In this document: in pieces, positions 1 through 12,960 of the stretch
How positions within the stretch are numbered: position 1 is the first letter of the stretch
Layout of the letters: each line of letters opens with the position of its first letter
Assembly: GCA_020086605.1 (NCBI GenBank)
Contig: JACBWW010000007.1
Span: 26,947,949-27,011,948, forward strand
Direction: 5' to 3'
DNA from: Lanius collurio
Taxonomy: Eukaryota > Chordata > Aves > Passeriformes > Laniidae
DNA length: 64,000 bases
Position numbers and translations under genes: made by a program
The notes under the pieces: model-generated
Database searches by the model: none
Told to the model about the DNA's origin: nothing
What the model saw: the letters and a program-made list of their open reading frames with translations, nothing else

Positions 1-3000
1 TGCAGGTGAGGAAGGTACAGAGAACAAATACCTGACTGTGGAATATTTCTGCGTGGGGGATGCTTTGTCTTCTTTCCTCCCCCTTCCCAGCCTAATGTGT
101 AAATGCGGTTTATCACTGAAGTGAATAACCAGAGAGTATTTTATTTATGTAAAGAATTCCTGATTTATATGTGTTTTGGCAGCACCTCCTGCCCTGATCA
201 TTAAGAGGTACAGCATTCCTGAATTCTTGCTTAAATTGAAAACTCATCCTCTGAGATGTACATCTGGATGTTACTGATTCCTGTAGGATTGTATCATTGT
301 AGAGTACCTGTGGATTTAACATACCATAGGAATGGAACTTGCAAGATGTACAGAATCCTTATCCTCAATCACGTCAAATAATTATTTTCTTAGTACTGTT
401 TATTACGCAATCACGGATGTATTTTAATGTTAGAGAACTTGTATTTTATTAGTTCAGATCATATAAGAGAGCAGTAAAAAATACTAAAATATAATTATTT
501 TGGAAATTAGGAAAAAAAATCTTTTTGAGCTACAGCTGTTTCTAATATCCAGTATTTGAGCACTTGCTTGCAACTACCAGTGTCTCTACATTCCTTTAGC
601 ATGTTTGAGATGGCTGGTGTATAGCTTTTTTCTTTTCTTCTTTTTCTTTAACCAACAGTGTATTTCTAACAAGAGGTTAAAAATGCATTCAGGGCATTTT
701 TATAAAAGCCATTCTATGTACATTTGTATTAGTCTGCTTTGTTGTCTTAATAGCTGCTGATTTGTTTTAAGGATGTGTACAAGAACTGTACTTCCAGAAG
801 AGGAAAGATAGCAAAAGTGCTATGTATGAGGCTATAAAATGTGAGATGGAAGTAATTGCCTTTTACAGCAGGCTTTTGTTAAGGTTCTTTTGCACATCAG
901 TGAAGATGCTACTGATAGGAGAGAGCTGCTAATGCCCATCTGTTTTCTAAGAGAAGAAGCAAAGATTAATGTTTAACCTGCATTTGATCCAGGAGCAACT
1001 GAATCTGTGGGGATTTTTCCGTGGGTGCAGTGGTTGGTGGCTTTGGTCTCAGTTCTTGCAGTGGAAGCTGGCTAACTAATGTTGCTTTATTTCTTGGAGC
1101 AATACTCTTGGACTGGGTGACTTTGGACAAAATAATGTCAGCCCTGCTCCCACCATGGGTATGATGTGCTTTACTTCAAGGGCATGTTGCCTGCTGTTGT
1201 CCACCTTAAACATGACACTGCACATGTTTCACTGACCCAAGTGTATGCGTTCACCTTGCAGAAACAGTGCCGCAATTCTGTCACCCTTGTGGGTGTGGTG
1301 CTTCCTCCCTTTAGCTGTAGGATGGCCCTGGGGCTGAAGAGGAAGGAGAAACAGGTTTAAAGCAGCTGGGTAACGTCTCCTTGGGGTGTGTCATGGAATG
1401 GCTGCCGTGGCATATCAGAGGGCACCAGAGCAGCCAAAAGTTTTGTTGGGAGATAAGAAAGGCATCGCTGGGAGTATTTAAAGTGATAAGGAAACGGTCT
1501 ACTTTTGCTGAAAGGAATGTGGATGGGGGACACGAATCCACAAGTCTGCAGGTGAAAATAAGCATTTGCAGAATTGTTACTGAAAGTCTGTTTTTGTAAT
1601 ACACTAGTTTTGATACAACTAAAGATCGCTATGTCAACAAGCAACAACTGGTCTTCTGGATTTGAGATTTCTCTCATGTGGCTGTTGCATAGCTGGGGTC
1701 AGATGGTCATTCCTGGTCAGTGACAAAATGTGAGGAATGCAAGCTTTTCTGGGAAGCTGCAAAAAAGCCACTGCCCTCTTGCTAATAGTGGTATTGTTGA
1801 GAGTTTATCATCATTTATTTCATTTGTTCATAATACTACTGAGTCATTCCTGAGATTTAATGAGGTTAAGTGCTCGCCCTGTCTGCTTTTTAGTTCATAC
1901 ATTGTCATTTGGTTAATAAGCCCTTACTATTTCATGGGAAATAATCATATGGCATAATTGTTTTTGCTTTTATGGATGATTTTTTAAGGAAAGCTTTTAA
2001 ATGATTACAAAGAAGTGTGCACATTGCATTTTTAAGGCAGTGGAGGACTTTTTCATGTTTGAAAGGAGCTTCCTTTGAAATAATCTCCCATTTATTTCAC
2101 CTGAGTTATTAATGGAATAGATGCTGTTCAAGGGAAGAGTCTGCCTTATACTGTGCTTTTCAAATGTCTCTCTTCTAAAATCCAGGAGGTTTTTTCATTC
2201 ACTGGAAATTATGATACTTGCTTAGCCAACAATGAAATATTTGCTTGGCTGTTACTTTACCACTAAAAGTATTTAACAATCCCTGCACTTTTGGTACTGC
2301 AATCAAATACCCCACTCAGCTTCAATGACTGAAATGTGAGTTGATTTGTATTCTTTTTGCTGAAATGTCAGCTATGATGACAATACACTACTTCACACAT
2401 CAGTAAAGTGAAATGTTCAAGGAGAGGTGTCAATGTGTTATATATATGATGCAGGAGGTTACTCTTCTGTATGTCTCAATGGTTAAGCATTTATGATAGT
2501 CCACACAAATGAAAAAGTGTGTCTGTTCTTGGGAAACTGTTAGCATTTTGAGGGGAGGAGGAGGCATCATGAAGCTGTGACAGTGCTTCTGGCAGTTGCT
2601 CCATGCAGCTGTGCTCATGGCTACTGCTAACAAGCCCTGGCTGGCCCAAATTCACGTCTAAATCCAGTATTACAGATTTTCTTCAAAATTATTTTCCTTT
2701 AGAAAAATGTGGGTGAAGCAAAATCATAATTTCTTGTGAAAACCTTTACATTCTCAAACTCTGGATGAGATATGCTCCTGCATCCAAAACCATTTAGTCA
2801 GAAAGGGAGACCTCACAGGCTTTATGTTCAGGGTGCTTTCTTGAGCTACAGGTGAGTGATCAGCTTTAAGCCTCTGGCATGCCTGACCCAGAACAGCAGC
2901 TAAGGTCTGCCTGCCCCAGCTGTCAGCCTGACCAAGGAGCAAGATCATGTTCCCATGCATGAGCTCTCACTGTCCTCAGTTCATAGTTTCTGTAGGTACT

Positions 3001-3757
3001 TGGGCAGAGTACAACATGCCCAGCAAGAGAGGATAAATGGGAACAGGAGCTGGAGCATGGCGTCCTTGCATCTGAGGGGATGTGCTGACCATGAGCCTGG
3101 TGCCCCTTTTCAAGTCTTCAGTGGGCAATTAAATATTTGTGTCTGCAGTACAGGGCTAGGCAGAGCAGATAAGGATCTTCCTCAGTGCACTCACGTCTTC
3201 TTTGTGTTCATGCATTTCTTTATGGGTCTGTTAACACTCCTATCACCTGATACCTATATTTATTTCAATCTATGGTAATTTTATGGTGAAAAAAGAAAAA
3301 TTCCCAGCTAAGTGTAGTGACTGGTTGCCTTTGAAGATCAGCCATTTTTATATGAGCCTTTCAAAATAAATAATGACATGGTAATTAAGCAAGGCAAACA
3401 GTTTCCATTTCTGAGGCATGCCTTTATTAAACAAACTACTTGTGAACACACATTAATCCTTAAGGATCAATGTCCTTCTCCTAGTTATTAATTTTGTACT
3501 AGGATGCAGTGGAAACATTACCAGCTCTTTCCAGAAAGTCCTCAGTTTGCTCTTCCAGAGAGTTTTGGTGATGTAACACAAGTGTAAATGTTTAGTTAAT
3601 GCAGCCTTGTTACTGGTAAATTGTTGGATATCCTGTTAAAGTCAAAATATTATCTTCAGACTGCATGGCAGTAGTTCTGCTGATGGGAATTCTGTATCCA
3701 CATCAGGGAGAGGAATTTGTTTGGCTATCATCCAGACAGTTCCAGCTTGACAGATGA
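1..3757. other. Gene-free unique sequence
   Basis: I see no gene or recognisable repeat here. The open frames are short and mutually overlapping. The first bases contain CAG|GTGAGG, which matches the 5' splice-donor consensus, but only four bases precede it so it cannot be judged. A long pyrimidine tract ending in CAACAG (about 626-658, plus strand) resembles a 3' splice acceptor. The frame read directly after it is open for about 33 codons before a stop and resembles nothing known. I treat both as chance signals. Confidence 0.6.
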
Positions 3758-4172
3758 TCAGAGGGCTGGAGCACCACTCCTGTGAAGACAGGCTGAGTTC
3801 AGGTTGTTCAGCCTGGAGAAGGCTCTGGGGAGACCTTATAGCACCTTCAGGTACCTAAAGGGGTTACAAGAGAGCTGGGGAGGGACTTTTTACAAGGACA
3901 TATAGTGATAGGACAAGAGGGAATGGCTTCAAACTGAAAGAAGGCAAGTTTGGATTAGATACAAGGAAGAAACTCTCTACTGTGAAGGTGGTGAGACATT
4001 GGAAGAGGTTGCCAGAGAAAATGTGGCTGCCCCATCCCTGGAAGCATTCAGGGCCAGGTTAGATGGGGCTTTGAGCAACCTGATCTAGTGAAAAGTGTCC
4101 CTGTCCACAGCAGGGGGATTGGAACTAAATGATCTTCACGGTCCCTTCCAATCCAAACCAGTCAGTCTCTGA
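3758..4172 (+). mobile_element. CR1 LINE, 5'-truncated 3' end
   Basis: This is the 3' portion of a chicken-repeat-1 non-LTR retrotransposon, which normally moves by target-primed reverse transcription. Recognisable blocks in order are AGAGGGCTGGAGCACC, GTTCAGCCTGGAGAAGG, GGGAGACCTTATAGCACCTT, a region matching the 'aggacaagaggGAATGGCTTCAAACTG' type segment, GAGGTTGCCAGAGA and the terminal GTCCCTTCCAATCCAA. The coding part is lost, as in most genomic CR1 copies. The terminal octamer repeat is eroded to TCTCTGATCC. Substitutions are scattered, so this is an old, inactive copy. The family call is firm; the subfamily is not determined. Confidence 0.93.
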
Positions 4173-7100
4173 TCCAAAAACGTTGCCAAGGCTAGCCAGC
4201 ACAGGGTAATGAGGCTTTGCATGGTAAAATGACCACAAAGGGATGGTTGGGATTTGGAACCCTTCACAGGAAGCATTTAGGATGGGCATAATGTGAAAAT
4301 TGCCTGTTGGTGATGCATAGGTTGCTTTCCTCCCAGCTGAGCCTCCAAATTAGGAGGAAGAGATCCTGTAAAAGTTGCTAGCTGAGAAATGATGGATGTC
4401 CATTTTCCAGTTCCATCAGCCTTTTGGTCTTCAGCATACACAGTCCTTGACAAGAAAATACATTAGTTCATGATGCCACATATTTTATTGACTAAAGAGT
4501 AAAATATTTTTTTCAGGAAAAAAGTAAGTCTTAGTGATTAGTATCTTTGAAAAGAGATGATGTATTTTGAAGCTTTTTTCAGCTATCTTGATATGTGCTA
4601 TGAACATATGCATTATGTTTTATTCCGTTACTGATTTTTTGATATGAAAAAGTATTGTATTGCAAGCATTATTGTTGTTAATCTAAAAAAAATACCCCAA
4701 GATTATTAGATATTTGAATTTTAACTTAAAAATTAGATAGCCAGATTTAAGTAATTTGTTTTCACAGCTGCAGACTGTCCCCATGGTAAGCTGCAAAACA
4801 TACAGTGTTCTATACTATGCCCATCTAATTTTGGAAAATGTATGTGATATGAAGCTGGGTGCTACATTAAAATAAAAGCGTCCAATGAGTTCAAATTACC
4901 TTGCTTTTGTGTTTTATTTAGGATGGTGCAGATCTGCCAGGAGACCAGAAACTGTGACACTCAGTGGAAAAAATAACATGTTGGAATGGCTGACCTTCAG
5001 CTTTGAAAGATGAAATTACTTACATTGGGATTGTGTGTACATGATAGAGACAGAGATTTATTTAAAGTGAAATCATATTTCCTTAGGCTCCAGTTAAGTC
5101 AAAATTTCATCTTTGCTTTGTCAGGCCTTACTTTGTCACAATTCAGGCATTAAGACCCTGATTTAGCCCAAAGAGGGATACCCTTTCACCTCCATAAAGG
5201 AAGAACTGTTTCCAGCCTCCAACAGACCCTTAGCTGGAGGGTGCCCAGGCAGGACCTGCAAGAGGACTCCAGGTGTTCCACCCAGCATCCCTGTGATCAG
5301 TGGGTTTGGCCCCTTGTCAGCTGCAAAAGCTGAAATTAAGCTGGGAAAAGGGAACCATATGAATAGCTGGCCTTTTTGGGCAGGGAGCCAGAGGGGACAG
5401 AGTATTCTGCTCTCTAACTAGTGTGGTTTTTAAGAATTATGTCACAGCTATCCAAAGAGCAGAGCTTTAAAAGAGGAAATAATGAGTGATAAATTAATTC
5501 TTCCAGCATTAAGCCCTGACAAGGGATGTTTTATTGGCCTAAAAGTGTGTCTCTGGTGCACGTGAGGCACAAGGCCAAGGCGTTAAAAACGTGTAAATAT
5601 CCTGTGGGGAGCTATTCTCCATCAGCAATGGGATGGATTTAGATGGCTCCTCCATTCTTAGTTTTTACAATTAGATGGTACTCTGGGGTGCCTTCATGCA
5701 AATCTAGATTGGCTCTCTGTATTTAAATTCATGTTCCCAATAATCTTTCTTAAAAATTAAATATGCATCCTCCTGCTCCAGAGAAAAGTTCTTAGTTGAA
5801 GTGGGAAAGAAAAGAAGTAGGAGAAGCTTCAAAAGTCCTTTTTTATCTGTTTTTTAAGATAGTGCTGCTTTAAAAGCATGCCTTCTTCAGTGGGATGTTT
5901 ACATGGATTCTGCAGTAAAGCAGAATAAAGGAAAATTAACAAAGAAATGGAATCCCTGGGTGTCTGTAGCCCATAGCCGAATCAGAGCTCCTTGACCTCA
6001 TGGTCTTGTTGCTCCTCCTGTTTTACAGTGCCCTCAAATGCACCTTGGAGCAGGAGGCCTTGGGAACATGAGCTCAGCTTGCAGCAGGCTCTCATGTCCT
6101 CAATATTGCCTCAGTACGCACCGTTTTGGGCACACATCTGGAATCAGTGCCATTAACTGTGTCCCAGATGTGTTAGCCCAGTAGTCCCCCTACTACATGC
6201 CTAATCAGTATTTCCAGTTAAATCCTGGGTTGGTTTATGTTTGTTGATTGTTAAATTGCACGAGGTAGGAAAAGTATCTTTTCTGAGGATGTTTTGAGGA
6301 TGCTTTATGCATCAGAAATGTGATGGGCTAGACAAGACTAAGGCTATATATTGCATCTAGTCTGGTTTTCATGGGAGGGAGAGGGGGAAATTGCTTCCTT
6401 AGCCTAGGCTGATCCCACAAGAAATACTGTCATTTTACATGCCATCCTTGGTTCATGTAGGGAACTCATTGGTGTGCTGTGGTTTTCAATAAAACATGGG
6501 TATAACAGCTGGCAAATGTGCAGGTAATGCCTCACTGCCACAGGCCCTCCAGCAGGACCTCATGGCCCTCCAGAGAGGAGCAGGAGCAGAGCAGCAATAG
6601 CATGACAGCCCTGTGACAGCAAATAGCATCCAGAGCCCAGCAAGGAGGAAAGAGGAAAAGGAGGCAGCATGTCAGCTCTGGTAGGACCATGATGGAGAGA
6701 AAATGTGGGTCCAGAAAGTAATCATGCTTCTAAGGTGGCAGGGAAGTCAGTGTGCCTCCACCACTTTGTTCCATGCCCATATGAGAGAATAACATGCTTA
6801 AAAATGCTCCACTGGACGCCTCACTACCAGGACACTTGGAGTAGAGCTGCCACATGATACATGAGTTATTCCCTTCCAAGGTCACTTAAGGAATTCAGTA
6901 GTTTGTGCTGCCTGTCACAGGTTCAGGTTGCATTAAGGCAGTGATACCGGTGTTGAGCAGACGGATACAGAGCCCGCATTGTTTACTGCAGTTTTCACAC
7001 CCTTATCTGAGGGGAAAAGGCCAGCACATGATCTCACCTGGGTTTGTTTTCCAGCCCTGTGCTGTTCATAAAGGACACTGTACACTTGGTCAGAAATAAT

Positions 7101-8777
7101 GGCTTTCTGTTTCATTAATGAGTTCTTACAGCAATTTCTCTTCAGAGTAATCACTTTGGGGGAAGGAGGTGTGCACTTCCAAAAGCAGTTGACCCTCCCA
7201 GTAGGTCATACTGGGGGCACCATTCTCTGCCAGAAGAAAAACCACTCCCTTTTGGGTGTCTCAGTTTGGTTACTACAGAAACCAGTGCTTCCAGTGTCAT
7301 CAGTCACCTGAAGCTATCAGTCAAAATGTCTCCTGGGATTAAAAACCCCTCCTTGGGAAAGGTATGTTTCCAGCATGTAGTACCATACCACATAGCGGGG
7401 AAAAAAGCTGTTGCTTTGATTGCTCTCCAAATATCTGGTTGTATTACTCAGAGGGTGCCTCTTCAGGGCTGTGCTTTTTGAATTTGTTGTTAAAAAAATC
7501 CTCAGGAACTTTGATCCAGGCATCCCAGGACTTTTGACATCGCAGGACTTTTAGAGGCTCTGATCTGGAACTGACCTTCTTGTTTCACTCCAATCTATTT
7601 ACTCCAATCACTCACCCAGTCACTCATATTAGAGGAAATAGTAACACATATGCATTTATTCTTACAGCCTTTCAAACTGCTGCTGTGGGTATGTCATACT
7701 CCAATTAGAGCTGGCCATTGAGTGTACTTGGAGCAATGCCAGAGTGAGAGCAAACAAGTTACGGGTGTTTGGGTCAAGTGTGGCAGACTCCAGGGCTAGT
7801 GCTGGACTGCAGGGGCTGAGGTGGAGGCAGGCCAGCAGCATCTTCCTCCTGCTCTGAATTTTACCACCATAGGTAAGCTCTAATTTGGGGAAGAAAAATG
7901 CAGTTTAATTTCCCCCACCTTAATTATAAATCTAACTTAGCCTAATTGATATTTTAATGAGTTGGATCCTCAGCTGTACTTTATTACTCTTCTCTCTAGT
8001 TTGATTCATTGCCTTATTTTCTAGATTTGGCACATGCTTGGTTTAGCACAAACTGGGAAAGCTGAGCAAAGCACAGGTGCTTACTGGCTGGTCCTGCTTC
8101 CAGCCCATAGCCTGGGGGACTCATCTTGCTTTTGTTCTCCTGTACAAATGTATGGCTGGGTTTACGACTTCACTCTGATTTAGTTGACTCTGGAAGTGGC
8201 TTTGGCTGCAGGTGATGAAGCAAGGGGCCTCTATGACACATCATCTGGATGGACATGGTCTTATTGTCGACTCGTAGCTCTGCAAGCTGAATATTGAAAT
8301 GGTCAGTGGAAACCTGCACTCAGCTCAAACTGAGCACAGAAACCTGAGAGTGCATGACAGTTTGGGAAAATTACAGAAATAATAATACCTGAGACTAATA
8401 GCAACACTGACACAGGACACACCGTGCTGCAGCTCCAGCTTGAGGGAGGCCCATCTCATTCAAGATGTCACTCTGACATTATGCAGTGCTAAAAAGTGTT
8501 AGGGGAAAAAAGAGGAGCCCTAAAGTTTTCAAAAACAACTCAGTAAATAGAGTTTGGGTGACCACTGCCTTGGCTGACATGCTGGTGTTTCTTGTGGCAT
8601 CCCTGGAACCTGAAGTGTGTGCTCAAGGACAGCCTCTGCTTCACTTCTGACTACAGCCATTACTGTCAGCCTTAAGTTGAAATACCTGTACTGCATATTC
8701 AGCAGTATAACCCCTATACAGACATATACAGCAGTTTCTGCTTTACTTTTCCTTTTGCAGTTCATTATTTGATATGG
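4173..8777. other. Gene-free unique sequence
   Basis: No gene or repeat that I can support. About 4440-4760 is strongly AT-rich. The part around 5440-5680 has mixed composition with a few retained CpGs (for example in GCACGTGAGG and AAAACGTG) and could contain conserved non-coding sequence, but single-sequence inspection cannot show this. About 6540-6680 is purine-rich and GC-richer, without a recognised element. The small frames near 6.9-7.5 kb overlap on both strands and look random. Confidence 0.55.
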
Positions 8778-8908
8778 TTTTTTTTTTTTTAACCTTTTCT
8801 CCACTATAGACAGAGGAATTCCCATCTGTTCAGCCTATCTTCTGCCAGACATTTCTTTGTCTCGAGTTGGTTTTGTTGCTTCTCTCTGGGCCTTCTTTTT
8901 TTTTTTTT
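8778..8908. repeat. Two poly(T) tracts
   Basis: Two uninterrupted runs of 13 T lie at 8778-8790 and 8896-8908, about 105 bases apart. No LINE or pseudogene body is recognisable next to either, so they are simple low-complexity tracts rather than demonstrable reverse-transcript tails. Confidence 0.8.
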
Positions 8909-10829
8909 AAGTAGTAATAGTACAGTAGCCAAAATTGAAGCCAGATTGTTGTCATCTCATTTCTAAAGTGGTGACTCTGTAAAACACAGCATCCTGACAC
9001 CCAAGAGTTTATACTTATTTTCTTTCTCCCCTCTGTCTGTCAGCCCTGCAAACATCAGTTGACATCCTGGAATGGTGGGATCATGCTAATGAATTGAGAA
9101 TTTGTAAATAACACTGTACAAGTCCATAAGAGACAGTATGAATCTGTCTCTTACTCTTTTTACAATGTTTGCATCAAACCTGAGGCATCATTTTAAAGTA
9201 ATAATAATTTTGTAAACCATCAGATGCATGTGTGGGCCACCCTGCCTCATAGCAGGTACATTCTGTAAGTGCATTTTTCAGAGAACTGCATTGAAAAGTT
9301 TCTGTGAGAGCTGGGGAGGCAGGCCTTAGCTGACTGAAAGCCTGTATCCTCCTGAAAACAGTGCTAATAAAAGGTGTCTCTTCAGATGGATAAAAATTGT
9401 CCTCTGGCCTTGTGCTCTTTGATTTCCTCTCTCTTGGGTAACAGCATCACTGTGTGCATCTCCTGAGAAGGCAAATCCCAAGCTCTTGAGTTGCTCTGGA
9501 ATTTACAGTAATGGTGACTGAGCATGGGCTTGGAAGCTCCCAAGAAGAACCATCTTGCAGGCAATTTTACATCCTGAGGTGTCTCATTAACAGACTAATC
9601 TATTTAGTCTCAGGAAGAAGAAGTGAGATCAAAGGCAGGAGAGGAATGAGATAACAAAATCAGTTCAAATAAAAGTAATGGATGTCTCAATTTTTGCTTC
9701 CCTTAAACAGGAGTATTTATTGCTCCTCTTTGAATTTTGCAAAGCCTTTTGAGGGTTGCACTAATTTTTGTGCTCAGACATCGCTGCACATTTTGCCTTA
9801 TGCAGCTGTCTTTTATCATTAGGGAAGAAGTAATAATTCAGGCCTCAAATTTAGCTTTTGTCTAAAAGAAATGAGGTTGATATATGCCCTGCCTACACAA
9901 TTGGATACCATATAATCCCCTCATCTGTTAGAAGGGCACAAATTATTTATGTTAATCCTCAACCTAGATATATATGTTTGTAGCTGCTACTCTCTGACAG
10001 TAGTTTCATTATGCAGCTCTTCCTGCAATCGGAAGTGGGTGATACACAGGGGAAATGTGAACTTGTTTGCTGGATGTGTAAGTTTGCTGTAGGCAAGTGC
10101 TTTAGGTTTGAAGCAATAACTGTGCAGGTCAAGGGGAGCCACAGTACTCAGAGGGACTGGTCTTCTTTCATTGTCTGGGTTGAATAAATTGCAAAAGTCA
10201 ATACTCATCACAAAGTGGCAAAACTAGATTAAATTCTAGAAGTTCTTTAGGACCTTAAAAAATTAGTAGGAAAAACAATTTTACAGAAAAGAGGTTTTAT
10301 TTTCACTTTCCCTGTGACATGTTGGCCAAGGTGTTACAAGCCTCAGTGACAGATATTTATCAATCCAGTTTTCAAAACCATGAGGTGAGCTTAAAAACAG
10401 TGAGATCTAAAAATTAAATGGGAAATTTGCTTAATGTGACTTCTAGCCCCTGAATTTTTACTTGGGACCCTTTTTTAATTCTTGACCACAGATTTTTCTG
10501 AATTAAAGCTAAGCTTGCTCTTTTTAAAATCCCTTGCTTCCAACAGCTAGAGCTTTAAGAAATACAGTCAACACTGGGAGAGAGCAAATAGGAAGCAGTG
10601 CTGTTCAGCTGTCAATTCTCATGCAACAGCATTGCTCCCATCCTAAAGCATCACATTCAATGTATAAGTGATAACCTAAAGGTCCTTCTACTGGTGGAGG
10701 CTTCAGTAACTGTGCCTTCCAAGGACCTATTGCAAAGGACTAAACCCGTGTGTCCTGTACTTTCCTCTAGGACCAAGGCTTACCTTCTAGAGGAGACTCC
10801 CTGAATGTTTGAGACTATTAGGTGCCCAT
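8909..10829. other. Gene-free unique sequence
   Basis: AT-leaning unique sequence with no recognisable repeat or gene. The frames at about 9.4-9.6 and 10.0-10.2 kb (minus) and 10.6-10.8 kb (plus) are under 75 codons with no domain. Confidence 0.6.
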
Positions 10830-11068
10830 TGGGAGGATGAGGGGCAATGGGCACAAACTGAAGCACAGGAGGTTCCCTCTGAACATCAGGAAACACTTTT
10901 TCACTATGAGGGTGACACAGGTTGCCCAGAGAGGTTTGTAGAGATTTCCTTCTTGAAAATATTCAAAAGCCATTTGGATGTGGGTCTGGGCAACCAGGTC
11001 TAGGTGTCCCTGCTTGAGGTGATTCCCAGAGATCTCTTCCAACCTCAACCAATCTGTAATTCTCTGAT
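10830..11068 (+). mobile_element. CR1 LINE, 3'-terminal fragment
   Basis: A short CR1 3' end. The diagnostic order is GGGCAATGGGCACAAACTG, AGGAGGTTCCCTCTGAACA, TCAGGAAACACTTTTTCACT, GAGGGTGACACAGGTTGCC, CAGAGAGG, then the terminal ATCTCTTCCAACCTCAACC and TAATTCTCTGAT. It contains only the 3' untranslated part, so no reverse-transcriptase sequence remains. It reads closer to the consensus than the copy at about 3.76 kb, suggesting a somewhat younger insertion, but I have not measured divergence. Confidence 0.95.
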
Positions 11069-12026
11069 ATAATAAGGTAGATATTGTCCCATTAGAAATG
11101 GGAACATCCCATCCACATTGACCACCATATCTAGCTTTTAAAAAGAAATTAGAAGACATTCCTTGCTGTATTTTGCTTGTGATTTGTAGCCTGCGTGTAT
11201 CTTATGTTTAGGCAGCAGCTGATCATAATTATTTAGCGGGGTGTTTCTCCAGGGAAAATGAATGAAACCGAGTTCTTGTTTCTGTGCCCTGGAGAGGCCA
11301 GGAGAGCAGTGATCTTCCTTGAGGCAAACAGGATTGGCCTCAGCACATAACCCACTTTTTTGAGGACTGTAATTTTTCAGAGAGACTGAATTATTTAATC
11401 AGCAGTGACCTAATAACATGTATGTGGCAGGTGCAGCAGGGCTCAGTGAACTAATGAAGTATGGATGGCCCCAGCTCAAGAGTAAAGGGGATGAATTGGG
11501 AAGCTAATATGGGATGAGCCATCCAAAGAGATTATTTTCTTGCACAGGCAATAGGGAGAGCTCCACAAAGCTGTCTGAAATCCTGCCTTCCTAGAAATCT
11601 ACTCCTTTAAGCTTGTGGACTGGATTCTTTGGCCTCCAAAAAGAGACAGGACGCCTTTCCCCTTATCTGCAACCAGCTGACAAGGAAATAGAGACGTTGA
11701 CTTTATTCAGCATTAGCATGAAGACAACTGGAAAACCTAAACTGATGGGACTGACTGGGGGCAGGTGCTGAGCATTGCCAGCCAATGTCCTGCACAGTGC
11801 ACAGCAGCAGGAGCCCCTGACAGGAAGCCGCTAGTAAATGTAGGTATTAATGGGGTGGGTTGCAGTTATATTCATAAAATATTATCCTGAGGAAATAATC
11901 TGTTTAATTCTGGGAGGGAAACGTGCTTAAGGCTGTCTTTGCTGTCATGGTGTTTGATTCTTTGCCTCTGACACTGCAGATGAGAGTCTGGCTCCCAGAT
12001 GCCTACATCCAGAAAGGAAAGATTGT
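11069..12026. other. Gene-free unique sequence
   Basis: Unique sequence, no gene found. The part from about 11220 to 11420 is compositionally even, with homeobox-like TAATTATTTA and several AT-rich cores. It might be conserved non-coding DNA, but nothing here proves it. Confidence 0.5.
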
Positions 12027-12125
12027 TCAGGCATTAGGGCATGAGCCACGGAAACCTGGATTCAGATCCTTTTCTGTGGTCTGGGGAAGCCATTGGAGGT
12101 GGAGTTAACCTTTCTTGATTCCTCC
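12027..12125 (+). mobile_element. Possible MIR-like SINE remnant
   Basis: A weak match to the tRNA-derived head and core of ancient amniote MIR-type SINEs. The ordered hits are GGCATTAGGGCATGAGCC, AACCTGGATTCAGATCC, a gap-like stretch, TCTGGGGAAGCCATTGGA and GTTAACCTTTCTTGATTCC. In the family these correspond to 'agagcatgg', 'cctgggttcaaatcc', 'ctggggcaagtcact' and 'ttaacctctctgtgcct'. The match is degenerate and could be coincidence; a profile search would decide. Confidence 0.33.
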
Positions 12126-12734
12126 TGGTTAGGAATTAAAGCTCTGATGTCATCTAGTTGCCTGGGCTCCCTCTGCAGTGAGAGAAGAGCACTTTTGGAG
12201 GGCAGCTCTTGTCATGCCACCTTGCTGGTGAGCACGGGAGGGCTGCCAACACCTCAGCTTGGCCTGTCTCTCTTGTGTCTTAATTCACCTTGCAGCAGCA
12301 CTGCTCTGCTGCCCTCCCAGTCCTGCAACTGCTCCTTCCCACCATGGTAATGCCCCATGAGCCCTGCTGCCACCCCGACAGAGGGAGAAAAACGAGCTAA
12401 CAGCAGCATGGCAAAAAATGGGTTGTCTTACCCCAAACTAATTGCTTCCTTTGGCTTGCTGTGAGGCCATTCGTGCAGCTGGGGCTGATGAAAGGATTAT
12501 CAATGAAGCTGAGGAGCCCATGCCATCCCCATGTCTATACTCAAAAGCCAAATACCTTTTGCAATCAAGGCCATTATCTGTGATGGGCTCCTGGAAAAGA
12601 ATTAAGGCTATTTGACCAGGTAAAGGCAGAGCCAAATCCCTACGCAGCACTGCAGAGATTTGCAGCAGCAGGCTGTGGAGGAGCCCTTCCTCTTGGCATT
12701 TGTGCAGAGGCAGGGTACCACAGCGTGGTGTCAC

Positions 12735-12960
12735 ATCAGTGCAGCACCGTGACTCATCGGCTCAGCTGGGCCGTGTGCGCTCCTAATCCATCCCAGCCTG
12801 TTTCTCACATCGAGTTGCTTTGAAAGTTTGAGAAAGTTTGCTTTACTCTAGATTCCCCATTTTCGCACAGCTCACTCCATCTGGGCCTGAAAGTCAAAGC
12901 ACTGCAATGTTGCAATAACAGCTGTGCTTGTAAACCTCCTATCCCAGCTGATAATTAAAT
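12735..12960. promoter_or_regulatory. Candidate conserved enhancer block
   Basis: A stretch of about 225 bases with a dense set of exact core motifs and about six retained CpGs in an otherwise CpG-poor neighbourhood. TGACTCA (AP-1 type) is at 12750-12756, TTGCAATAA (C/EBP type) at 12910-12918, TGTAAAC (forkhead type) at 12929-12935, CAGCTG E-boxes occur on both sides, and TAATTAAA (homeodomain type) is at about 12952. The motifs are visible; enhancer function is inferred. Individual motifs of this length occur by chance. Confidence 0.3.

Noticed and set aside
626..720. Splice-acceptor-like tract followed by a short frame
   Set aside because: Acceptor-like pyrimidine tracts are common in AT-rich DNA; the frame closes after about 33 codons and resembles nothing known.
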